In this document: piece after piece, positions 9,836-18,941 of the stretch
How positions within the stretch are numbered: the first letter of the stretch is position 1
How the letters are laid out: each line of letters opens with the position of its first letter
From: Psychrobacter sp. I-STPA10
GTDB lineage: Bacteria > Pseudomonadota > Gammaproteobacteria > Pseudomonadales > Moraxellaceae
Reading direction: 5' to 3'
Assembly (NCBI RefSeq): GCF_021012795.1
Contig: NZ_VFYU01000012.1
Coordinates: 62,001-126,000 of the forward strand
Length of the DNA: 64,000 bases
Notes under the pieces: model-generated
What the model was told of the DNA's origin: nothing
The model's input: only the letters and a program-made list of their open reading frames with translations
Databases searched by the model: none
Position numbers and translations under genes: made by a program

Positions 9836-9861
9836 GGGTATATTGAAAGCTCAATATACCC
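9836..9861 (-). terminator. Terminator- or attenuator-like hairpin between modA and modB
   Basis: An 11-bp perfect stem (GGGTATATTGA / TCAATATACCC) with a 4-nt loop. Read on the minus strand it is followed by TTATTTTAT, a weak U-tract. It lies inside the modA-modB gap and may reduce read-through from modA into modB or protect the 3' end of modA mRNA. Confidence 0.6.
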
Positions 9862-9904
9862 CCTAAAATGATTGGGTTAAATAAGACAGGCAGTGTCAGT
9901 AATA

Positions 9905-10762
9905 TTAGTGTGATTGTACTGGCAAATAGCCTGCTTGTGCAAAATATTCTTGCCCCTTATCAGACTGCAAATAGCTGGCAAAGTCTGCTGCCAGTGTATT
10001 ATCTGTAAGTAGCATTCCATCTTGCAATATGGCAGGATATGCAGTCACAGGAATTATTTGATAATTATTTAATACTGGTTTGGACTCTTTATTTTCTAAC
10101 CCCTTTATCTGCGATAAAGCCACAAATCCCAAATCGGCATGTCCTGTGTTGGTAAACTGAAATGCCTGTCCGATATTCTCTGCCATCACCAGCCGCTTTT
10201 GTGTACTGAGGGGCTCATACACATTTAATCCTGCCAAATAAGTCTGTGCTGCCTTCCCATAAGGAGCAAGCTCAGGGTTGGCAATGGCAACTTTAAAGTT
10301 TGCATTATTCAGCAGCTTTAGATTATCCGTATTCGGATTAATGGTTTGGGTGCTGCTATAAAGTACAAGCTGCCCCTGAGTATAGGTAAATGGCTGCTGG
10401 TGTTGCCTCTTATCTGCCATTTCATTTACCAATTTTTGTGGATAAGACTGATTCGCTGCCAAATATAAATCATAAGGCGCACCTGCAACGATTTGTGCGT
10501 ATAATTTTCCCGATGAAGCATACGTCGATTCAATGGGACAGTCAGTTAATCCCTTATCCGTACAGTAACCCTCGATAATACGAGGCAGCACATCAGCAAG
10601 ATTGGCGGCGGCAGCAATGGATAGAGTTTGACTATTTGTTGTATCAGCGATTTCTGTAGAAGGTGTTTGTGGTGGCTGGCAGGCGCTTAGGCAAATGCTG
10701 GCACTAAAAAATAAAAGCCGTGGTTGGGTAGTAAATGATACAGATTTTAATATTGACTTCAT
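9905..10762 (-). CDS. modA: Molybdate-binding periplasmic lipoprotein ModA
   Basis: About 285 aa. The N-terminus is a lipoprotein signal ending LSAC, so the mature protein is probably anchored at Cys. The solute-binding fold follows, with ModA hallmarks: AAAANLADVLPRI, the TYASSGKLYAQI segment (the Ser binds oxyanion in characterised ModA), and GAPYDLYLAAN. It captures molybdate or tungstate and delivers it to ModB. I chose the ATG at 10762 over the TTG one codon upstream. nsrR lies 138 bp upstream in the same direction, so nsrR-modA-modB may be read together. ModA is often periplasmic and soluble; the lipobox here is a modest variation. Confidence 0.9.
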   Translation of the reverse strand: MKSILKSVSFTTQPRLLFFSASICLSACQPPQTPSTEIADTTNSQTLSIAAAANLADVLPRIIEGYCTDKGLTDCPIESTYASSGKLYAQIVAGAPYDLYLAANQSYPQKLVNEMADKRQHQQPFTYTQGQLVLYSSTQTINPNTDNLKLLNNANFKVAIANPELAPYGKAAQTYLAGLNVYEPLSTQKRLVMAENIGQAFQFTNTGHADLGFVALSQIKGLENKESKPVLNNYQIIPVTAYPAILQDGMLLTDNTLAADFASYLQSDKGQEYFAQAGYLPVQSH

Positions 10763-10903
10763 CAAAAGCTCTCACTATCAGACATAACAATCATTATCTA
10801 ACATAATAGACCAAAACGATACTCAATATTTTTTGTTAGCAACAGACGCCTTTTAGTGTCAGCTAAACGGCGACACATATTCAGGGTATTATTAAAAACA
10901 CCC

Positions 10904-11458
10904 TCACAGTGATAACTGTAAGAATCGACTCAGCTCGGCTTTATTTTGGGTAATATCAGCTAAGGTATAGTTACTCAGCACCTGTATAAAAGCTTGCGTG
11001 GCTTCGGCAAAGACATGCTTTAGCTGGCAGGTTGGGCTGATAAAACAAGCTTTTTGATTATCACTCTTTACCACCACAGAGGCTGTTTCTTTGTCCGCTG
11101 TTTCTTTGTCCTGTATAGAAGTTTGCCCATCCATTTTTTTATCAGCATGCTTTGTTTTAACCGCCCCATTTTCTAGCAAACACGGCACAATAGCAAAATC
11201 TGCTTCAGTATGGCGCAGCACCTCTCCAAGATTAATGTCTTTGGGCAGTTTCGCCAGTCGTATGCCACCATTTTTGCCCCGCACACTGTCAATATAACCA
11301 AGCTGTGCTAACTGATGGATAATCTTAGTCAGATGACTTTTAGAAATCTGATAACCCTCCGCAATATCGGCAATGGTCGCTAATTCATCAGGGTTGGGCA
11401 TCACTGCCAGATACATCAAAGTACGCAGCGCATAATCACTATAACTGGTTAACCGCAT
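10904..11458 (-). CDS. nsrR: Rrf2-family NO-sensing repressor, NsrR-like, with an enlarged cluster loop
   Basis: A 184-aa Rrf2 winged-helix regulator. The N-terminus (MRLTSYSDYALRTLMYLA), the recognition helix region (YQISKSHLTKIIHQLAQLGYI) and the wing (VRGKNGGIRLAK) are typical. The C-terminus (CQLKHVFAEA, then LSNYTLADI) is very close to NsrR. The three Fe-S ligand Cys are C93, C138 and C144. NsrR normally has only a few residues between the first and second Cys; here there are about 44, with a charged low-complexity insert at about 97-134. NsrR represses NO-detoxification genes and releases DNA when NO damages its cluster. Divergent CopD-like and nearby nnrS genes fit that role. Whether the cluster still forms with this loop is open. 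Confidence 0.88.
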   Translation of the reverse strand: MRLTSYSDYALRTLMYLAVMPNPDELATIADIAEGYQISKSHLTKIIHQLAQLGYIDSVRGKNGGIRLAKLPKDINLGEVLRHTEADFAIVPCLLENGAVKTKHADKKMDGQTSIQDKETADKETASVVVKSDNQKACFISPTCQLKHVFAEATQAFIQVLSNYTLADITQNKAELSRFLQLSL

Positions 11459-11504
11459 TACTCGCTATCCTAGAAAATTCATGGGAAAAATAAAGAGTCA
11501 TCTT

Positions 11505-11529
11505 AAATGAATGTTATAATAATTCATTT
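11505..11529. promoter_or_regulatory. Candidate NsrR operator in the nsrR/copD-like divergent promoter
   Basis: A perfect inverted repeat AAATGAAT-N9-ATTCATTT lies in the 145-bp gap between the divergently read nsrR-like and CopD-like genes. The A/T-rich dyad with ATG/CAT cores resembles NsrR half-sites. A further ATTCAT follows at 11532. A similar ATGAATGTT occurs upstream of nnrS at about 13423-13431. The regulator assignment is inference. Confidence 0.5.
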
Positions 11530-11603
11530 GCATTCATAACGATACAACATAGCAAACACAATAGCCAATACAACCGAACAGACAACCACAGTAGGTAGCG
11601 TAT

Positions 11604-12041
11604 ATGATTAACATCTTGCTCGTCACCCATCTGGTCGCCGCCTCTATATGGGTCGGGGGGCATTTAATTTTATCCCTAACCATATTACCCAAAGTCTTAG
11701 CCACCGATGACGTTGCAGGGCTGCTTGCCTTTGAGCAGCGTTATGAAAAAATTGGTATGCCAGCATTATTACTGCAAGTGATTACTGGTATTTGGATGGC
11801 ATATCGACTGCTGCCCAGTGTCTCTGCTTGGTTTGCCGCAGATAATGATATCAGTCAACTTATTTGTCTTAAACTCGCCATTTTAACCGCCACCATCATT
11901 ATCGCCTTACATGCCCGCTTTCGGGTGATTCCCACTTTAAGCGCAAAAACCCTACCCTTATTTGCAGCACATATTATCTTAGTAACCCTACTCTCCATCG
12001 CCTTTGTGATTGTTGGTAGTTTATTTCGCACAGGGTTTTAG
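11604..12041 (+). CDS. CopD-like small integral membrane protein
   Basis: A 145-aa protein with four predicted TM helices. The first helix has the CopD-type motif THLVAASIWVGGH, with His9 and His20 positioned as possible metal or heme ligands. Another His (about 102, LHARFR) lies near the end of the third helix. Proteins of this type are annotated as CopD-family or putative copper-resistance membrane proteins; the biochemical role of such short forms is not established. It is divergent from nsrR with a shared palindrome and convergent with nnrS, which suggests expression under NO stress. A terminator follows the stop. Confidence 0.75.
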   Translation: MINILLVTHLVAASIWVGGHLILSLTILPKVLATDDVAGLLAFEQRYEKIGMPALLLQVITGIWMAYRLLPSVSAWFAADNDISQLICLKLAILTATIIIALHARFRVIPTLSAKTLPLFAAHIILVTLLSIAFVIVGSLFRTGF

Positions 12042-12084
12042 CTAAGGCGTCACGATTAATGAAAGCAAAGTTTGCAATAAAAAA

Positions 12085-12108
12085 GGGCAATGCGTATCCA
12101 CATTGCCC
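12085..12108. terminator. Bidirectional intrinsic terminator between the copD-like gene and nnrS
   Basis: The 8-bp stem GGGCAATG / CATTGCCC has A-rich sequence before it and T-rich sequence after it. It serves two convergent genes, ending at 12041 (+) and 12160 (-). Confidence 0.8.
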
Positions 12109-12159
12109 CTATTTTCTATAAAGTCAGTAACTATAAAATCAGTTTATGACTGATAGGTT

Positions 12160-13392
12160 CTAGCCAAATAAACCATCGGTTCTAGGTGCTACTAGCATCG
12201 GAATATAGCTGATAGCAAATAAAGCAAAACAGCCTATCCATGCGCTTTGCGCTATCATCAACCATACTATATAGTGCTCTATATCAAATAATGGCATAAT
12301 CACTCGAAATACAAACACAATTATCATTAAAATAAACATCGCATAGACAGTTTTGGGCGGCTGATGAATACTACGCCCCGTATGCCCAAGCGATACCCTT
12401 GCCATCATCGCCACCGTCATCATACCAATGCCAGCCACAGCCAAAGCGTGCAGCGCCAAGCTGTGATTAAAACCAAGCCACGGCTGGGCAGCAAACATAA
12501 AAAAGCTGATGCACATACCAAAAAATGCCATATACAGCGACCACAATAGTGGCTTTTGCCAAATACCGTGATGATACCAACCCAATAGACGCACAATATT
12601 CACCAAACCGACGCTTAACGCACTCAGTGTCAGCAACACTTTATTGCCAATAAATATATCCACCACAAAAAACACAAAAAACGACAGCAAACTGGCAATA
12701 TCTAACCAACGGCTATTTTTCACCACCACTTTTTGCTCACTATCAAAGCTGACGCCTTTTTCGATAAAAAATGGCACAACCCGTCTGCCAATGGTCAGCA
12801 CCAACCCAATAATCAGATACAAGCCCAAATAATCACCAATCTTAACGTAATCCATATTATTGATAAAGATACCCAAATAACACAGCCCATTACCCATACT
12901 CAGCATCGCTATTTTTGCCAAGATTCCCATCTGCTTATACTGCTTTACCGATAGCACCGCACGAAAAATGGCCGTTGCCATCGACAGCATAAAGAGCATG
13001 TCAAATATTGCAGCCAAGGCAAACCACAGCATGGCATTACCCACCCCGAGCCCCACAAGCAGCCAAGCAATTCGAGCCACTACCCAGCAGCTAAAGATAG
13101 CCAATAGCTTATAGCCATGCGGCATCATCACCCCTGTCCAATTTTTCACAGCAGTCAATAAAAACCCTGCAATGATTGCCATGGTATAGCCATAAAGCAT
13201 CTCATGCCCATGCCAATAAATGGGGTTGATTTGGGTAACATTAATGTCTGTCTTACCCATCAATACAAATATCCATAACGCCATGGTAATGATGGCAAAC
13301 ACTGCCCCACCTGAGAAAAACGGACGAAAGCCTAGATTTAAAAAAGGATGAATCGAGACAGGACGAGCGGAGGGTGGCTGGATTTGCTGCAT
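12160..13392 (-). CDS. nnrS: NnrS family heme/copper membrane protein
   Basis: A 410-aa polytopic membrane protein with about 12 TM helices. NnrS-family signatures include LGFRPFFSGGAVFA near the N-terminus, YWHGHEMLYGYTMAIIAGFLLTAVKNWTG, and a late HALAVAGIGMMTVAMMARVSLGHTGR. The conserved His residues are the expected heme/copper ligands. NnrS proteins protect against nitric oxide, notably by limiting NO damage to iron metabolism, and are commonly NsrR- or NnrR-controlled. The upstream gap has an AT-rich dyad-like stretch (13407-13430, including ATGAATGT) similar to the candidate operator near nsrR. Length is normal for the family (about 400 aa). Confidence 0.9.
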   Translation of the reverse strand: MQQIQPPSARPVSIHPFLNLGFRPFFSGGAVFAIITMALWIFVLMGKTDINVTQINPIYWHGHEMLYGYTMAIIAGFLLTAVKNWTGVMMPHGYKLLAIFSCWVVARIAWLLVGLGVGNAMLWFALAAIFDMLFMLSMATAIFRAVLSVKQYKQMGILAKIAMLSMGNGLCYLGIFINNMDYVKIGDYLGLYLIIGLVLTIGRRVVPFFIEKGVSFDSEQKVVVKNSRWLDIASLLSFFVFFVVDIFIGNKVLLTLSALSVGLVNIVRLLGWYHHGIWQKPLLWSLYMAFFGMCISFFMFAAQPWLGFNHSLALHALAVAGIGMMTVAMMARVSLGHTGRSIHQPPKTVYAMFILMIIVFVFRVIMPLFDIEHYIVWLMIAQSAWIGCFALFAISYIPMLVAPRTDGLFG

Positions 13393-13519
13393 ATTGCTAC
13401 CTACTCAAAAGATATATTTTATATGAATGTTTAACGGCAAAATTATAACAGTTTTTCATCTCTGACGTGCAGCAACTTTTTATAGTGGGCTATTGAATAC
13501 AGCCCTAAAGACATGATAA

Positions 13520-14896
13520 CTAATATAAACTGTCCCCCGCTTTTGGACTTAAACGTAAAAAATACAAGCCTGATAAAATGGTTATCACACCCAATAATAA
13601 AAAGGTATATTGAAACGCCACTAATGTCTCAATTTGCCAGCGTCCACGCAGCATATTTAACACCGCAGCACCAAAAGCAATACCAAAACCAATGGCCAAT
13701 TGCTGATTGACTGCCATTAGACTATTACCACTACTGATTTGCTGACCTTGTAAATCACTGATAGTAATGGTATTCATCGCACTAAACTGAATCGAGTTAC
13801 AAGCACCTAGTAGTACCATTAACGGTGAAAATATTACCCACTGTGCGGCATCTTTAAATAAAGTCAGACTAATAATTAATAAGCCCAAAAGAATGGTATT
13901 AGCAATCAATACGAGGCGAAAACTAAAACGACGTATCATTGGGGTTACCAAAGGTTTGATACCCATTGCGCCAATGGCGATTGGAGCTAAAAACCAACCT
14001 GCCTCTGAGGGGCTAAAATCAAATACCACTTGTAGCAATAATGGCAGCAAAAAAGGCACAGCACTGATGCCAAGACGAGTAAATAAATTACCCGCAATAC
14101 CAATGCGAAAAGTATCAATATCAAATAATGAGAGTGAAAATAACGGTGCGCTATGACGTTTGGCGTGCCAGACATAACCCGCCAGCAATGCTAAGGCGCA
14201 AACAGCAACGATACTGGCAAATGATAATTGTCCAACATGCGAGCCAAACTCCAATGCCAAAGTTAAGCCGCTCACCGCAGTGGCAAATAGAAAAAATCCC
14301 AACCAATCAAGATGATTGGTTGCCTCACGCAAATCAGGAATGAGTTGCCAACCAATGATAAGTCCTGCCAAACCCATGGGCAGATTAATCAAAAATATCC
14401 AATGCCAACTGGCATATTCAACCAAATAACCACCCAATAAAGGTCCAAGCAGGGGTGCAATCAAGGCAGGAATCACCGCAAAATTCATCACACTTAGCAG
14501 TTGATTACGTGGAAATGACTTCACCAAAATAAGTCTGGCAACAGGCGTCATCATCGCCCCACCAATGCCTTGAATAATGCGTGAAGCAATTAATATAGGC
14601 AGCGAACCTGATAACGCACATAGCAGTGAGCCAAGACAAAATATACTAATGGCTGCCAAAAACACCTTACGGCTGCCATACTTATCTGCCAAAAACCCAC
14701 TGATGGGAATAAAAATAGCCAATGTCAGCGCATAGCTAATCACCGCCCATTGCATGTTCAGTGGCGACTCGCCCAACGCAGCCGCCATTTTTGGTAATGC
14801 GGTGTTTAAAATGGTGGCATCAAGTATCTGCATAAATAGCGCAATCGCCATTACATAAGGCAGATACTTGGTTTGGGTGCTAGTTAATGATGCCAC
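13520..14896 (-). CDS. MFS drug transporter, DHA2 family (MdtD/EmrB-like)
   Basis: A 458-aa protein with about 14 hydrophobic segments. The family signs are the N-terminal motif LDATILNTALPKMAAALG, motif A (FLADKYGSRKVF) and motif C in the fifth helix (PALIAPLLGPLLGGYL), which mark a proton-driven drug:H+ antiporter of the DHA2 group. Overall it most resembles MdtD. The substrate cannot be told from sequence. It is separated from the PutA C-domain gene by 60 bp on the same strand, so read-through from the put genes is possible, but a functional connection is not implied. Confidence 0.88.
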   Translation of the reverse strand: MASLTSTQTKYLPYVMAIALFMQILDATILNTALPKMAAALGESPLNMQWAVISYALTLAIFIPISGFLADKYGSRKVFLAAISIFCLGSLLCALSGSLPILIASRIIQGIGGAMMTPVARLILVKSFPRNQLLSVMNFAVIPALIAPLLGPLLGGYLVEYASWHWIFLINLPMGLAGLIIGWQLIPDLREATNHLDWLGFFLFATAVSGLTLALEFGSHVGQLSFASIVAVCALALLAGYVWHAKRHSAPLFSLSLFDIDTFRIGIAGNLFTRLGISAVPFLLPLLLQVVFDFSPSEAGWFLAPIAIGAMGIKPLVTPMIRRFSFRLVLIANTILLGLLIISLTLFKDAAQWVIFSPLMVLLGACNSIQFSAMNTITISDLQGQQISSGNSLMAVNQQLAIGFGIAFGAAVLNMLRGRWQIETLVAFQYTFLLLGVITILSGLYFLRLSPKAGDSLY

Positions 14897-14956
14897 TATA
14901 CTAATACTCTATGCTAGAAATGTTACTCTATGTTAGTGTTTGACTATCAATGCAGC

Positions 14957-15694
14957 CTAGCCCATACCCAGCTCTATCAGCTTCGCATTACCGCCAATGG
15001 CAGTGGTATTAATGGTCATCACCCGCTCGGTGCTATAACGCAGAATAAAATCAGGCAACAGCATCTCTTGACAGCCAGCCATGTCGGTCACTGCGACTAC
15101 TTGGGTCAAAATACCATCGGTACTGGCAATGGTAGCTGCCAACGCTGCCAGTTCTTGCTCACTTGCAACCACACCAACCGTTGCCAAGCGTCCCATGTGC
15201 AGTAGGACTTCTAGCTGCGAGTCATTTGCCACACTGATGACATCCTCAAATACCCCTGCTTGACGCAATAGGCGACACACTTTTTCACACAGCTCGTCAT
15301 GACTTGGGTAATGTAATATCACTTCATTGCCTGCCAGCAAAGCTGCAATAAGCTGCCCGATAACTGGTAGAACCTCTGCGCTGGCAATACCAACTATCAT
15401 GGTCTTGCCCCGTGCTGTGACATACAACGCATTAGATTCACCTGTTGCCCCTTCTAGCTCAGTGACCATATCCAGCTTTTCTGCTTGTGCCAATAGATGG
15501 TCAAATAATCGCTTCGCTTTGGCAGAGTCAGCCGCAAGCTCGCTAAGCTCCTGACAAGCAATGGATAAATGCTCTGCGCGCTGCTGAGCCGTTAATAATC
15601 GCCAAGCTTCACAACGCTGTGTGTGTTGACCTTTAAAATTAGCAGGCTTTTTATGCTGCTGTTGCTGCGATACTGATTGTTGTATTTGTGACAT
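14957..15694 (-). CDS. Stand-alone PutA C-terminal (ALDH-like) domain
   Basis: This 245-aa protein matches the C-terminal domain that follows the P5C dehydrogenase domain in long PutA proteins. It contains GESNALYVTARGKTMIVGI, the DGILTQVVAVTD segment and the closing YSTERVMTINTTAIGGNAKL, close to the NTTAAGGN end of E. coli PutA. In long PutAs this ALDH-like domain lacks catalysis and helps close the substrate tunnel and dimer interface. Here it is a separate gene starting 19 bp after the putA stop. It has its own AAGGGG ribosome site and a new N-terminus (MSQIQQSVSQQQQ), so this is a gene split rather than a sequencing frameshift. It probably assembles with PutA in trans. Confidence 0.82.
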   Translation of the reverse strand: MSQIQQSVSQQQQHKKPANFKGQHTQRCEAWRLLTAQQRAEHLSIACQELSELAADSAKAKRLFDHLLAQAEKLDMVTELEGATGESNALYVTARGKTMIVGIASAEVLPVIGQLIAALLAGNEVILHYPSHDELCEKVCRLLRQAGVFEDVISVANDSQLEVLLHMGRLATVGVVASEQELAALAATIASTDGILTQVVAVTDMAGCQEMLLPDFILRYSTERVMTINTTAIGGNAKLIELGMG

Positions 15695-15713
15695 GATTAT
15701 TTATCCCCTTATC

Positions 15714-18700
15714 TTATTGTGCGTCTAAACCAGCTTTTTTAGATACGGCTGCTGGTGAGTTTGACTTTGGTTGCCACTGCATCAGTCTTGCTAGATAGTG
15801 TGGCCCCCCTGCTTTAGGGCCAGTACCCGATAACCCACAACCACCAAATGGCTGCACATTCACCACCGCACCAATTTGGTTACGATTAACATAGGTATTA
15901 CCCACGATTGTACGACGCTCAATATGATACGCTGTGGCTTCAATACGACTATGGATACCCAAAGTCAAACCAAAACCAGTGGCATTAATATTATCAATCA
16001 AGGTATCAAGCTGAGCCGCTTTATAACGCAGTACATGCAATATAGGACCAAAATGCTCACCGCCAATGGTATCAATGCTATCAACTTCAAGCGCAGTCGG
16101 TTGTACAAAAGTGGCATTATCCATAATATTGGCTGTTTCAGCACTGATAGGGCTTTGCGCAATCAGACGTGCGCCTGCACTATTTTGTAGCTGCTCAATA
16201 TGAGCGAGTAACCCAGACTGTGCCTCTTTATCAATCACAGGACCAACATCGGTACTGACATTCATTGGATTACCCACCACCAACTCTGCCATGTTACCTT
16301 CTAGCAGCTCAATAATGCCATCAGCTACTTCCTCTTGCACACATAAGATACGACAGGCTGAACAGCGCTGACCCGCTGAGCCAAAGGCAGACAATACCGC
16401 ATCACGCACCACTTGCTCAGGTAATGCCGTTGAGTCCACAATCATGGCATTTTGCCCACCCGTTTCAGCAATTAAAATAGGCAACTGCATATTACCACTG
16501 CTATCTATTGCTAGATTTTGGTGTAAACTGTTATTAATGTGTCTCGCTGTTTGTGTCGAGCCAGTAAATATCACCCCAGCAATGCGTTTATCTGAAGTTA
16601 ACGCTGCACCGACTTCACCAGCACCCAAGACTAATTGCAATGCGGTATTCGGCACACCAGCAGCAAACATAATCTGCACCGCATAATAAGCAATCAAACT
16701 GGTCTGCTCAGCAGGTTTGGCAACCACCGTATTACCAGCAGCCAATGCTGCCACGATTTGCCCTGTAAATATCGCTAGTGGGAAGTTCCATGGGCTGATA
16801 CACACAAAGCTGCCACGAGGTTTGTATACATAAGTAGTAGTATTACCATCTAAATCAGTAACTTGCTGCTCTTCACTACTCAGACGCTCAATTTCATCAG
16901 CATAAAAACGGCAAAAATCCACCGCTTCACGAATCTCATCTATACTGTCTTGAATGGTTTTACCTGCCTCTTTTTGACACAGCGCAATCAGTTCAGCATA
17001 ATTATCTTCGTAGCCATCAGCAATACGGCGTAAAATTTGTGCGCGCTCATGGCTGGCTATCGCTTGCCACTGCTCTTGTCCTTGTATGGCACTTTGTACC
17101 GCTTGCTTGGCAACATCGGCATCAGCAAAATGCACTTGTCCGACTTTCACCTCATGATTCCAAGGCGCAACAATTTGCTGAATCTGCTCAGATATGCTAT
17201 CAACACGCACCCCATCAATACATGAAGCGGCTGTCCAAGTGGTGTCCTGATAAGCATCAATTGCTTGTTTAAAAGGTTGCCACTGCGACTCAATAAAGAT
17301 ATTCACCCCAAAACCTGCACGACGCTGACCATAAATATCTAATGGCTGCACGATAAGCGGATTGGCTAAGCTATCATGTGCCACAAGTTTGTCATAAGGG
17401 TGTACCGTTAGCTTATCAATTGGATAAGACTTATCGAGTAACTGGTGTACAAATGAGCTATTAGCACCATTTTCTAATAAACGACGCACCAAATAAGGCA
17501 GCAAATCTTTATGCGCACCCACAGGGGCGTAGATACGTACAGGAATCTCATAGGCTTTAAGAATATGGTCGTATAGCGCATCACCCATACCATGCAAACG
17601 CTGAAATTCAAAATCACGATGCTCAGCCATGGTCATCACAGAGGCAAGCGTATGTGCATTATGGGTAGCAAATTGCGGCCACAGTACACCACGCACTTGC
17701 TGGGATAACAAAAATCTAGCACACGCTAGATACGCCACATCGGTGCCTTCTTTGCGAGTCCACACAGGATAACCCGACAGCCCTTTTTGCTGTGCAAGCT
17801 TCACTTCATAATCCCAATAAGCACCCTTAACCAAACGTACTGGGATTTTATCACCCACTTCACTGGCTAGGCTGGCAAGCCATGTCAATACTGCCAATGC
17901 ACGTTTTGAATAGCCTTGCACTACAATTCCTAGCCCTTGCCAGCCACTGGTTAAAGGGTCACGATATAAAGATTCAAACAGCTTTAATGATATCTCTAAA
18001 CGGTCGGCTTCTTCGGCATCAATACTAATATCAACATTAACTTCACGAGCTGCTTCAATCAATAGCAAGCAACGCTCACGCAATAAGCCCAATACTTGTG
18101 CTTCTTGTGTGGCTTCATAACGAGGGTGCAATGCAGATAACTTGATAGATACCGAAGGGGTTGGCATACCCTCTGCCACCTCAATACTGGCAACCGATTT
18201 GACTGCATGTAGATAGTCGTTGAAGTATTTTTCAGCATCGGCATGGGTAATGGCAGCCTCACCGAGCATATCAAATGAATAGGTATAGCCTTTGTTGCGA
18301 TACGGTTGACTGTTTTTGCGTGCATCTTCAATGCTTTCACCCAGCACAAATTGATGCCCCATGATTTTCATTGCCCGCTGCATGGCACGGCGAATCACTG
18401 GCTCACCCATTTTTTTGGTCATACGGTCCAAAAATCCTGCGGCAGTAGTACCTTTATCGATACTCACCACCTTACCCGTCATCATCAATCCCCAAGTTGA
18501 AGCATTGACGATAAATCCATTGTCATCTTTTAAGTGTTTTTTCCAATCTGCCACACTCATTTTGTCACGAATCAGCGCATCGGCGGTATGGGTATCAGGC
18601 ACCCGTATTAATGCCTCAGCCAAGCTCATCAGTAAAATGCCTTCTTTGGTATCAAGGCTGTATTCTAATAATAATGAATCGACCATTTTCACCGCTTTAT

Positions 18701-18941
18701 CATCACGGCGCACATGCTCAACCAATCGCTGCGTCTGCTCAGCTATGGCATGACGCTCTTCATCACTAGGCTTTGCCAATGGCAATAACTGCTCAAGCCA
18801 TGTGGATTCGTCCACACTATATAATGGAGAGACCCTCGATAACAGTTTATCGCTAGGTTGCTTGATATATGCTGGCTCAAGCACTTGTGAGGGTGAAAAT
18901 AAGATAGGTTCTTGCGGGGTAAATTTTTTTATAGGACTCAT
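15714..18941 (-). CDS. putA: Bifunctional proline dehydrogenase / P5C dehydrogenase PutA
   Basis: A 1075-aa enzyme oxidising proline to glutamate in two steps. The N-terminal FAD-dependent PRODH barrel includes RLVKGAYWDYEVKLAQ, QFATHNAHTLASV, FQRLHGMGDALYD and YAPVGAHKDLLPYLVRRLLENGANSSF. The NAD-dependent P5C dehydrogenase half has SPWNFPLAIFTGQIVAALAAGN, FTGST, AETGGQN (general-base Glu) and the nucleophile in GSAGQRCSACR. It ends soon after NTYVNRNQIGAVVNVQPFGGCGLSGTGPKAGG. There is no N-terminal ribbon-helix-helix domain, so it does not self-regulate as E. coli PutA does. The usual C-terminal domain of long PutAs is the next gene. GGAG precedes the ATG. P5C is expected to channel between the two sites. 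Confidence 0.95.
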   Translation of the reverse strand: MSPIKKFTPQEPILFSPSQVLEPAYIKQPSDKLLSRVSPLYSVDESTWLEQLLPLAKPSDEERHAIAEQTQRLVEHVRRDDKAVKMVDSLLLEYSLDTKEGILLMSLAEALIRVPDTHTADALIRDKMSVADWKKHLKDDNGFIVNASTWGLMMTGKVVSIDKGTTAAGFLDRMTKKMGEPVIRRAMQRAMKIMGHQFVLGESIEDARKNSQPYRNKGYTYSFDMLGEAAITHADAEKYFNDYLHAVKSVASIEVAEGMPTPSVSIKLSALHPRYEATQEAQVLGLLRERCLLLIEAAREVNVDISIDAEEADRLEISLKLFESLYRDPLTSGWQGLGIVVQGYSKRALAVLTWLASLASEVGDKIPVRLVKGAYWDYEVKLAQQKGLSGYPVWTRKEGTDVAYLACARFLLSQQVRGVLWPQFATHNAHTLASVMTMAEHRDFEFQRLHGMGDALYDHILKAYEIPVRIYAPVGAHKDLLPYLVRRLLENGANSSFVHQLLDKSYPIDKLTVHPYDKLVAHDSLANPLIVQPLDIYGQRRAGFGVNIFIESQWQPFKQAIDAYQDTTWTAASCIDGVRVDSISEQIQQIVAPWNHEVKVGQVHFADADVAKQAVQSAIQGQEQWQAIASHERAQILRRIADGYEDNYAELIALCQKEAGKTIQDSIDEIREAVDFCRFYADEIERLSSEEQQVTDLDGNTTTYVYKPRGSFVCISPWNFPLAIFTGQIVAALAAGNTVVAKPAEQTSLIAYYAVQIMFAAGVPNTALQLVLGAGEVGAALTSDKRIAGVIFTGSTQTARHINNSLHQNLAIDSSGNMQLPILIAETGGQNAMIVDSTALPEQVVRDAVLSAFGSAGQRCSACRILCVQEEVADGIIELLEGNMAELVVGNPMNVSTDVGPVIDKEAQSGLLAHIEQLQNSAGARLIAQSPISAETANIMDNATFVQPTALEVDSIDTIGGEHFGPILHVLRYKAAQLDTLIDNINATGFGLTLGIHSRIEATAYHIERRTIVGNTYVNRNQIGAVVNVQPFGGCGLSGTGPKAGGPHYLARLMQWQPKSNSPAAVSKKAGLDAQ

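Noticed and set aside
14957-15694. The small PutA-domain gene as a frameshift artefact of putA
   Set aside because: It has its own ribosome site and ATG and a distinct polar N-terminal segment, and putA ends with a normal tail. A simple frameshift would not produce these.
18059-18753. Open frames overlapping putA in other frames, on both strands
   Set aside because: They are shadows of a strongly conserved coding sequence, with no separate ribosome sites or recognisable domains.
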